From Gemmatimonadota bacterium (GTDB lineage: Bacteria > Gemmatimonadota > Gemmatimonadetes > Gemmatimonadales > Gemmatimonadaceae): a stretch of DNA of 64,000 nucleotides. A model generated the notes under the pieces. That model searched no databases and was not told the DNA's origin. It saw only the letters and a program-made list of their open reading frames with translations. Position numbers and translations under genes: made by a program. Positions within the stretch are counted from its first letter, which is position 1. Every line of letters begins with the position of its first letter. The stretch is taken from positions 1,240,001 through 1,304,000 of the forward strand of contig JADJRJ010000031.1 in NCBI GenBank assembly GCA_016712265.1, read 5' to 3'. Shown here one piece after another: positions 51,814 through 64,000 of this stretch.

Positions 51814-53283
51814 ATGAGCTTCCGCCTGTACAACACGCTGTCGCGTTCCGTCGAACCCTTCCTGCCGGCTGACGGCCAAACGGTCCGCATGTACACCTGC
51901 GGCCCAACGGTCTACGACCCGGCCCATGTCGGGAACTTCCGGACCTTCCTGTTCAACGACCTCATGCGGCGCGCGCTCCGCCTCCAGGGGTGGAACGTCG
52001 TCCAGGTGCAAAACCTCACGGACGTGGACGACAAGATCATCCATCGTGCCGCTGCGACCGGAAAGACGATTGTCGAGGTGACGGAGCCGATCACTGAGAT
52101 CTTCCACCAGGATCGCAGGTACCTTCGCATCGAGGACGCCGAGGTCTATCCCAAGGCGACCACGCACATCCCCGAGATGGTGGCCCTCGTCCAAACGCTC
52201 CTGGACAAGGGGGTGGCCTATACCGCCGAGGACGGCTCGGTCTACTTCGGGATTGATCGGTTCCCCGGCTACGGCAAGTTGTCGAGGCTGGACACGCGCG
52301 AAATCCGGAGTGGGGCCCGTGTCGCGCAGGATGACTACTCCAAGGAGAACGCCCAGGACTTCGCGCTCTGGAAGGCCGCGAAGCCGGAGGATGAAGCGGC
52401 CGGGGCCGCCTGGGATGCGCCGTTCGGCCGCGGTAGGCCTGGCTGGCACCTCGAGTGCTCGGCGATGGCCATGAAGTACCTCGGCGAGACGCTCGACATC
52501 CATGGAGGCGGGATCGACCTCGTCTTCCCTCACCATGAGGACGAGATCGCCCAGAGCGAGGCGGCCACAGGAAAGACGTTCTCGCGCTTCTGGTGCCACG
52601 GCGAGTTCCTGCAGATCGACGGGACGAAGATGTCCAAGCGGCTGGGGAACATCACGACGGTCAAGGACCTGCGGGAGCGAGGCATTTCGGCTGCGGCGCT
52701 TCGGCACTTCGTCTACAGCACCCACTACCGAAAGCAGATGAACCTGTCCGGGGAGGGGCTGGAAGCCTCCCTCGAGGCGGTCCGTCGGGTTGGGGAGCTC
52801 GCCCACCGGCTGGAGACGGCCCGGGGCGGGACTGCGGAGTTGGCCGTGGCCGCCGGGGAGGGAGAGGCGGCCTTCAGGGCGGCCCTGTCGGACGACCTCA
52901 ACGCGCCTGAGGCGGTCGCCGCGCTGTTCGGGTTCCTCCAGAGGGCGAACGCGGAGCTGGATCGGAAGGGATCTGACCCCGCGGCGCTGGCGGCGGCACG
53001 CCGGACCTTTCTATTGATGGACGGTGTGCTGGACTTCACGCCGCGGGTTACCCGGGTGGTCGTTGGCGCGGAAACGGTGGAGCCAGCGCTCGACTCCCTG
53101 GTCGATCTGGAGGAGGTGGAAAAGGGGGTTCTGGCGTGGGGTGCGGAGCGGCTGCAGGCGCGGCTGGCCGCGCGGAAGGCCCGGGAGTTCGCCACGGCAG
53201 ACGCCATCCGGGCGGAGGTGGAGGGCCGGGGGCTGGTGGTGAAGGACATGCCACAGGGGACCCAGCTGGAGCGGTGGAGGTAA
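51814..53283 (+). CDS. cysS: Cysteinyl-tRNA synthetase
   Basis: Charges tRNA-Cys. The 489-residue class I synthetase has MYTCGPTVYDPAHVGN (first zinc Cys plus the HIGH-like motif), WHLECSAM, FPHHEDEIAQSE and the KMSK loop. The loop reads KMSKRLGN rather than the common KMSKSLGN. Helical anticodon-binding and C-terminal domains follow. ATG 51814 yields the normal FRLYNTLSR beginning. It is followed by a strong promoter and four tRNA genes. Confidence 0.96.
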   Translation: MSFRLYNTLSRSVEPFLPADGQTVRMYTCGPTVYDPAHVGNFRTFLFNDLMRRALRLQGWNVVQVQNLTDVDDKIIHRAAATGKTIVEVTEPITEIFHQDRRYLRIEDAEVYPKATTHIPEMVALVQTLLDKGVAYTAEDGSVYFGIDRFPGYGKLSRLDTREIRSGARVAQDDYSKENAQDFALWKAAKPEDEAAGAAWDAPFGRGRPGWHLECSAMAMKYLGETLDIHGGGIDLVFPHHEDEIAQSEAATGKTFSRFWCHGEFLQIDGTKMSKRLGNITTVKDLRERGISAAALRHFVYSTHYRKQMNLSGEGLEASLEAVRRVGELAHRLETARGGTAELAVAAGEGEAAFRAALSDDLNAPEAVAALFGFLQRANAELDRKGSDPAALAAARRTFLLMDGVLDFTPRVTRVVVGAETVEPALDSLVDLEEVEKGVLAWGAERLQARLAARKAREFATADAIRAEVEGRGLVVKDMPQGTQLERWR

Positions 53284-53302
53284 CCCCTTCTACGCCAACG
53301 GA

Positions 53303-53331
53303 TTGACACCCTCTGGAATGACAGCTAGCAT
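53303..53331 (+). promoter_or_regulatory. Strong sigma70-type promoter for the tRNA-rpmG-secE-nusG unit
   Basis: A consensus TTGACA (53303-53308), a 17-base spacer and TAGCAT (53326-53331), 27 bases before the first tRNA. It is the best promoter match in the window and fits a stable-RNA operon. Confidence 0.75.
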
Positions 53332-53358
53332 TCCAAGCTCGCGAAAAATGGGCAGTCT

Positions 53359-53431
53359 GCTGACGTAGCTCAATTGGCAGAGCAGCTGATTTGTAATCAG
53401 CAGGTTGCGAGTTCGATTCTCGCCGTCAGCT
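53359..53431 (+). tRNA. tRNA-Thr (UGU)
   Basis: A 73-nt cloverleaf. Acceptor GCTGACG (53359-53365) pairs with CGTCAGC (53424-53430), with discriminator T. Anticodon stem GCTGA/TCAGC encloses loop TTTGTAA with anticodon TGT. The T-arm GCGAG-TTCGATT-CTCGC is perfect. No CCA is encoded. Confidence 0.97.
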
Positions 53432-53467
53432 CTGCAAGAGGGGTGCGACAGGACGGTCCGTTTGAGC

Positions 53468-53550
53468 GGTGGGGTACCCAAGTGGCCAACGGGAGCAGAC
53501 TGTAAATCTGCCGGCTTATGCCTTCGAAGGTTCGAATCCTTCCCCCACCA
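53468..53550 (+). tRNA. tRNA-Tyr (GUA)
   Basis: An 83-nt class II tRNA. Acceptor GGTGGGG (53468-53474) pairs with CCCCACC (53543-53549), with discriminator A. Anticodon stem GCAGA/TCTGC holds loop CTGTAAA with anticodon GTA, followed by a long variable arm. Confidence 0.97.
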
Positions 53551-53589
53551 TGCGGGCGACCCACGGGTCGTTAGGTCAGGCGTGGCGAT

Positions 53590-53662
53590 GCGGGAGTAGC
53601 TCAGTTGGTAGAGCGCAAGCCTTCCAAGCTTGATGTCGCGGGTTCGAGCCCCGTCTCCCGCT
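53590..53662 (+). tRNA. tRNA-Gly (UCC)
   Basis: A 73-nt cloverleaf. Acceptor GCGGGAG (53590-53596) pairs with CTCCCGC (53655-53661). Anticodon stem CAAGC/GCTTG holds loop CTTCCAA with anticodon TCC. Confidence 0.97.
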
Positions 53663-53725
53663 CTTGTGATGTGGTGCAGGTGGCTGAGTAGCGGGGCGGG
53701 GTGCTGGTGGCAGGGTGCAAGCGTC

Positions 53726-53798
53726 GCTGACGTAGCTCAGTTGGTAGAGCACATCCTTGGTAAGGATGAGGTCACCGGTTCAATCCCGGTCGTCAGCT
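53726..53798 (+). tRNA. tRNA-Thr (GGU)
   Basis: A 73-nt cloverleaf. Acceptor GCTGACG (53726-53732) pairs with CGTCAGC (53791-53797), identical to the first tRNA-Thr. Anticodon stem CATCC/GGATG holds loop TTGGTAA with anticodon GGT. Confidence 0.97.
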
Positions 53799-53879
53799 CT
53801 GGAAGGGTGGTGAGGATCGGCGCACGCGTGATGGCAGGTGCGCTGGTGGAGGCCTTATCGCAGCAGTCGGTCTTTATTG

Positions 53880-53907
53880 CCGCCTGCCGTCTACCGTCTG
53901 CCGTTTT
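53880..53907 (+). repeat. Degraded CCGTCTG repeat, copy 2
   Basis: Four consecutive 7-base units (CCGCCTG, CCGTCTA, CCGTCTG, CCGTTTT), one of them perfect, ending 11 bases before the rpmG start. Same unit and orientation as the array at 24323-24412. Confidence 0.75.
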
Positions 53908-53918
53908 CAGGAACTGAC

Positions 53919-54071
53919 ATGCCCCGCGACAAGATTATCCTCGCGTGTAACGACTGCAAGAATCGCAATTACTTCACCACGAAGAACAAGCGCACGCATC
54001 CCGAGCGTGTGGAGTGGAAGAAGTTCTGCCCGCGGTGCAACAAGCACGTCGTCCACAAGGAAACGAAGTAA
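53919..54071 (+). CDS. rpmG: 50S ribosomal protein L33
   Basis: A 50-residue large-subunit protein with two CxxC zinc knuckles (CNDC and CPRC), beginning MPRDKIILAC and ending HKETK. The zinc-binding form of L33 is typical outside proteobacteria. It lies between the tRNA cluster and secE, two bases before secE, the position where tuf and tRNA-Trp stand in many genomes. Confidence 0.96.
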   Translation: MPRDKIILACNDCKNRNYFTTKNKRTHPERVEWKKFCPRCNKHVVHKETK

Positions 54072-54073
54072 CC

Positions 54074-54304
54074 GTGACCACTGAAGTCGTCGCATCCCAG
54101 AGCTTGCCGCAGCGCGTCGTGCGTTTCTACCACGACGTGATGGCGGAGATGAAGAAGGTGACGTGGCCGGACCAGCCGCAGGTGCGGTCGCTGGCCATCG
54201 GCGTCATCGTCCTCTCCCTGTTCATCGGCGCCGTCATCGGCCTGATGGATCTGCTGTTCCAGTCGGTCCTCGTGCGCTGGATTCCCTCCCTGTTCGGAGG
54301 TTAG
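54074..54304 (+). CDS. secE: Preprotein translocase subunit SecE
   Basis: A 76-residue essential subunit of the SecYEG channel, with an amphipathic helix (RFYHDVMAEMKKVTWPD, the conserved SecE signature) and a single C-terminal membrane segment (SLAIGVIVLSLFIGAVIGLM). The start is GTG 54074, two bases after the rpmG stop. It is the short, one-helix form found in most bacteria. The stop TAG lies in GGTTAGGC, a near match to the octamer. Confidence 0.95.
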   Translation: MTTEVVASQSLPQRVVRFYHDVMAEMKKVTWPDQPQVRSLAIGVIVLSLFIGAVIGLMDLLFQSVLVRWIPSLFGG

Positions 54305-54306
54305 GC

Positions 54307-54867
54307 GTGGAGGTGCATCGTTGGTACGCCATCCAGACGACGGCAGGGCATGAGAACAAGGTGAAGTCGCTGATCCTGCGGAAGATCGAGCAGGACCCGC
54401 GGCCTGCCGAGGACAAGCTCATCCGTCAGGCAGTCGTGCCGACGCAGGAAGTGGTCGAGCTCAAGAACGGCAAGAAGGTGACGGTCGATCGCAAGCTGTA
54501 CCCCGGGTATGTCCTTGTTGAGATGATGTGGAACCAGGAATCGTCGCACATCATCAACTCGATCCAGGGGGTCATCAAGTTTGTCCAGCACGGCCTCGGG
54601 GGCGCCACGCAGGAACCGATGTCGCTGCGGCAGGATGAGGTGCGGCGCCTCCTCGGGTTGGCAGATGAGAAGGAGGAGGAGCTGCCCGTCGAGGAGATTC
54701 CATTCCTCATCGGTCAGGCCGTGGCCATTACGGAGGGTCCGTTCACCGACTTCAATGGCACCGTGGAGGAAGTCATCCCGGACAAGGGCAAGGTGCGGGT
54801 GTCGGTTTCGCTGTTCGGGCGGCCCACCTCGGTAGAGTTGGACTACCTGCAGTTGAAGGGATACTGA
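54307..54867 (+). CDS. nusG: Transcription termination/antitermination factor NusG
   Basis: A 186-residue RNA-polymerase-associated factor that couples transcription to translation and Rho. The N-terminal NGN domain has WYAIQTTAGHENKVKSLI and LYPGYVLVEMMWN. The C-terminal KOW domain has GPFTDFNGTVEEVIPDKGKVRVSVSLFGR. The start is GTG 54307, two bases after secE; a second GTG is two codons later. It is the last gene before a 299-base gap. Confidence 0.97.
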   Translation: MEVHRWYAIQTTAGHENKVKSLILRKIEQDPRPAEDKLIRQAVVPTQEVVELKNGKKVTVDRKLYPGYVLVEMMWNQESSHIINSIQGVIKFVQHGLGGATQEPMSLRQDEVRRLLGLADEKEEELPVEEIPFLIGQAVAITEGPFTDFNGTVEEVIPDKGKVRVSVSLFGRPTSVELDYLQLKGY

Positions 54868-55166
54868 GCAGTCGGTTGGATCAGGCAGTCAGGATAGCGC
54901 GCGAGGGGAGCTGCGAGCGCGCTGTCTGGCAGGACCGACGGGAGTCGTGCGGTTTCGTCCCGTCCAGCAGTCACCGGCCTTTGCGCGGGGCGGCCGCATA
55001 GCGGCGAGGAGCGCACCGTCGGCAGACCACGACGACGTTAATCACACGGTGGGAGATCACGCGCAGCACGCGCCGGGAATCGCAGTTGTCTGACGAGGGT
55101 GTGGCCTGAATGGCCCGCCATCGCGCAGGCCCCGCGTCGTGACGCGCATCATCGTACAGGAGACCA
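54868..55166 (+). other. nusG-rplK intergenic region with two hairpins
   Basis: No convincing gene. Two 7-bp hairpins stand close to nusG: AGCGCGC/GCGCGCT (54896-54902 with 54917-54923) and GACGGGA/TCCCGTC (54937-54943 with 54958-54964). They may terminate or process the nusG message. The rest is GC-rich leader for rplK with an AGGAG ribosome-binding site just before the start (from about 55157). I saw no clear promoter, although L11 operon leaders usually have one. Confidence 0.4.
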
Positions 55167-55592
55167 ATGGCAAAGAAGGTCACTGGCTTCGTCAAGCTCC
55201 AGATCCCAGCGGGGCGTGCGAATCCGGCTCCTCCAGTAGGTACGGCGCTCGGCCCCCAGGGCATCAACATCATGGCGTTCTGCAAGGAGTTCAACTCCCG
55301 CACGCAGGCCCAAGATGGACTGATCCTCCCGGTCGAGATCACGATCTACTCGGATAAGTCGTTCACCTTCATCCTCAAGACGCCGCCCGCGGCGATCCTG
55401 ATCAAGAAGGAGCTCGGCTTGGAAAAGGGGTCGGGGCAGCCCAACCGCGTGAAGGTCGGAACGCTGACGCAGGCCCAGGTCAGGAAGATCGCCGAAGTGA
55501 AGATGCCGGACCTCAATTGTGAGTCGATCGAGTCGGCCATGGCCATGGTGGCCGGCGCTGCACGCTCGATGGGCGTCGAGGTAAAGGGCTGA
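55167..55592 (+). CDS. rplK: 50S ribosomal protein L11
   Basis: A 141-residue protein of the GTPase-associated centre, binding 23S rRNA helices 43/44. It is recognised by GFVKLQIPAGRANPAPPVGTA, the flexible N-domain and the C-terminal RNA-binding segment ending MGVEVKG. An ACAGGAG site precedes ATG 55167. Its TGA shares one base with the rplA ATG (TGATG). Confidence 0.97.
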   Translation: MAKKVTGFVKLQIPAGRANPAPPVGTALGPQGINIMAFCKEFNSRTQAQDGLILPVEITIYSDKSFTFILKTPPAAILIKKELGLEKGSGQPNRVKVGTLTQAQVRKIAEVKMPDLNCESIESAMAMVAGAARSMGVEVKG

Positions 55593-56284
55593 TGAAAACT
55601 CACGGCAAGAAGTTCAACACCGCCGCGGAGCGCCGGGACCCCGCCGCGACCTTCCAGCCCCGTGCGGCGCTGGAGCTCGTAAAGGGTGCCGCCTTCGCGA
55701 AGTTCGATGAGACCGTCGAGGTCGCCGTCCGACTGGGCGTCGATCCGCGACACGCCGACCAGGTGGTGCGCGGGACGGTGGTCCTCCCCGCGGGCACCGG
55801 TAAGACGGTGCGCGTGCTCGTGATCGCCGTCGGCGACAAGGCGCGCGAAGCCACGGAGGCCGGGGCCGACTTTGTGGGCAACGAGTATCTCGCGAAGATC
55901 AAGGAAGGCTGGCTCGATTTCGACGTCATGATTGCTACGCCGGACCAGATGGGCCAGATCGGCCAGCTGGGCCGCGTGCTCGGTCCTCGCGGCCTCATGC
56001 CGAACCCCAAGGCGGGCACCGTCACGATGAACGTCGGCACCGCCGTACGTGAGTCGAAGGCGGGCAAGATCGAGTTCCGCGTCGACAAGGCCGGGAATGT
56101 GCACGCGGCCATCGGCAAGGTCTCGTTTGGCCTTGAGGCCCTGGAGCAGAACTTCACGGCCTTCATGGACCAGATCGTCCGCAGCAAGCCCTCGGCGTCC
56201 AAGGGCGTTTATGTCCGCAATGTCTCGGTCTCCAGCACCATGGGTCCGGGCGTCAAGGTGGACACCACCCCCTACCGAGGCTGA
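55592..56284 (+). CDS. rplA: 50S ribosomal protein L1
   Basis: A 230-residue two-domain protein of the L1 stalk and, in many bacteria, the translational repressor of its own operon. Typical segments are FDETVEVAVRLGVDPRHADQ, the LGPRGLMPNPKAGTV signature and the C-terminal STMGPGVKVDT. It starts on the last base of rplK and ends five bases before rplJ, so the three genes form one transcript. Confidence 0.97.
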   Translation: MKTHGKKFNTAAERRDPAATFQPRAALELVKGAAFAKFDETVEVAVRLGVDPRHADQVVRGTVVLPAGTGKTVRVLVIAVGDKAREATEAGADFVGNEYLAKIKEGWLDFDVMIATPDQMGQIGQLGRVLGPRGLMPNPKAGTVTMNVGTAVRESKAGKIEFRVDKAGNVHAAIGKVSFGLEALEQNFTAFMDQIVRSKPSASKGVYVRNVSVSSTMGPGVKVDTTPYRG

Positions 56285-56289
56285 GCGCG

Positions 56290-56772
56290 ATGAAGAAATC
56301 CGAGAAAGAGCAGCTCGTTTCGGAGCTCCGGGAGAAGATCAGCGGCGCGCAAGCGCTGTATTTCACCGACTTCACCGGCCTGAACGTCAAGCGCATGACC
56401 GAACTCCGCCGTCGCTTCCGGCGCGCCGGGGTCGAGTACGTCGTCATCAAGAACACCCTCGCCCTGCGCGCGGTCAACGAGAGCGGCCTCACCGGGGCGC
56501 GGCTCCGCGGCCCCACCGGGGTCGTGGTCGCGAAGGACCCCATCGCGGCAGCGAAGGTGCTGGTGACCTTCGCCAAGGAGCACGACCAGAAGCCGGCCAC
56601 GAAGGGCGGCATCTTCGAGGGGAACCTGGTCGACGAGGCCATGGTGAAGCGGCTGGCCGCGCTGCCGAGTCGCGACGAGGCGCTGAGCCTGTTCGCGGGC
56701 AGCTTGAACAGCGTGCTGATGATGTTCTCGTTGGCGTTGGATGCCCGCAAGGAGCAGTTGGAGAACGGCTAA
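56290..56772 (+). CDS. rplJ: 50S ribosomal protein L10
   Basis: A 160-residue stalk-base protein that anchors L7/L12 dimers. The N-terminal globular domain contains YFTDFTGLNVKRMTELRR and YVVIKNTLALRA. The C-terminal helix that binds L7/L12 ends the chain. Because rplA stops only five bases upstream, there is no room for the long rplJ leader through which L10 autoregulates in E. coli. Confidence 0.96.
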   Translation: MKKSEKEQLVSELREKISGAQALYFTDFTGLNVKRMTELRRRFRRAGVEYVVIKNTLALRAVNESGLTGARLRGPTGVVVAKDPIAAAKVLVTFAKEHDQKPATKGGIFEGNLVDEAMVKRLAALPSRDEALSLFAGSLNSVLMMFSLALDARKEQLENG

Positions 56773-56865
56773 ACCCGGGCGGCCGGGCCGGAAGGCCCGC
56801 CACCATGGAATTGTGATCACAACAATCCCAGGCCCGCCTGGGTTCGACACGGAGATAACACCACA
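56773..56865 (+). promoter_or_regulatory. rplJ-rplL spacer with GNRA hairpin and a palindrome
   Basis: This 93-base spacer holds a 6-bp stem CGGGCC/GGCCCG closed by a GGAA tetraloop (56784-56799) and, 11 bases on, a perfect 12-base palindrome TTGTGATCACAA (56811-56822). The hairpin could be an RNA-processing or attenuation site and the palindrome an operator; both roles are conjecture. Confidence 0.35.
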
Positions 56866-57252
<387 letters not shown>

Positions 57253-57256
57253 GCCC

Positions 57257-57284
57257 GAGACGGCAGACGGCAGACGGCAGTTGG
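57257..57284 (-). repeat. Degraded CCGTCTG repeat, copy 3 (inverted)
   Basis: Four 7-base units read on the plus strand as GAGACGG, CAGACGG, CAGACGG, CAGTTGG, that is CCGTCTG on the minus strand. It begins five bases after the rplL stop codon in the 206-base gap before rpoB. Confidence 0.8.
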
Positions 57285-57458
57285 CGGTCCTCCGGGCCCC
57301 GACTGCCGCCTCCGCCACCGGTCCCGCGGTCTACTTCCTCCACGCGACGCTAGTGAATCGAACCACACGTACCACTCCCGCAGTTCACACCTCCCACCCG
57401 TCTCCGCGGCCCGACGCCGCGGGGACGAGCGGGTTTTCGCCCTTTCCACGGGTGCGTC

Positions 57459-62105
<4,647 letters not shown>

Positions 62106-62108
62106 CCC

Positions 62109-64000
<1,892 letters not shown>

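Noticed and set aside
52629..52652. KMSKR in place of KMSKS in cysteinyl-tRNA synthetase as an inactivating change
   Set aside because: The Lys residues of the loop are preserved and the last position varies among class I synthetases; zinc and HIGH-like motifs are intact.

Overview
The window is about two-thirds GC and reads as an ordinary chromosomal segment of a free-living, didermic heterotroph. The best guess is Gemmatimonadota or a close FCB-group relative. Reasons are a SusC/SusD-type outer-membrane pair, two paralogous secreted Asp-box (BNR/sortilin-like) proteins of over 1000 residues, a Tat-exported amidase, a Big_2 lipoprotein and a long RpoB with a C-terminal insertion. This is inference from gene content, not from an rRNA. 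I found no insertion sequence, prophage, CRISPR array or replication origin.

Layout. 1-11 kb: a fatty-acid desaturase followed by a run of exported hydrolases (Xaa-Pro aminopeptidase, M20D amidohydrolase, M28 aminopeptidase, CocE/NonD hydrolase, amidase) and a Big_2 lipoprotein. 11-17 kb: a tightly overlapped TPR protein-ligA-V4R unit facing a pyrimidine-nucleoside phosphorylase-DUF1028 pair. 17-27 kb: two Asp-box proteins on either side of a DUF1801 gene, a (CCGTCTG)n array, a small membrane protein and a CPA2 antiporter. 27-31 kb: the replication/repair unit enoyl-CoA hydratase-recF-dciA-like-gyrB. 31-36 kb: mtnA, glpK, a small protein and a degenerate CcmF-like membrane protein. 36-40.5 kb: a four-gene overlapping operon coding a macro-domain-like protein, a cysteine-less transglutaminase-like protein and an ABC-2 exporter. 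40.5-53 kb: uvrA, susC/susD, alpha/beta hydrolase, VOC protein, ybjN-like-pspA-AI-2E permease, cysS. 53-64 kb: the classical informational block tRNA-Thr-Tyr-Gly-Thr, rpmG, secE, nusG, rplK, rplA, rplJ, rplL, rpoB, rpoC, the last running off the right edge.

How it fits together. The exported hydrolases plus SusCD suggest scavenging of peptides, esters or amides at the cell surface. PspA with its neighbours suggests an envelope-stress unit. The right-hand block is core transcription and translation.

Most unusual signals. (1) The octamer CGTTAGGC occurs 14 times, always followed by a purine, several-fold above a base-composition estimate, and it accounts for most TTA codons in the window. (2) A heptanucleotide CCGTCTG repeat forms a nearly 13-copy array and recurs, degraded, in two other intergenic gaps. 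(3) A transglutaminase fold has alanine in place of the catalytic cysteine and lies in an overlapping operon with an ABC exporter and a macro-domain-like protein. (4) A CcmF-like protein lacks the haem-handling WWD motif.
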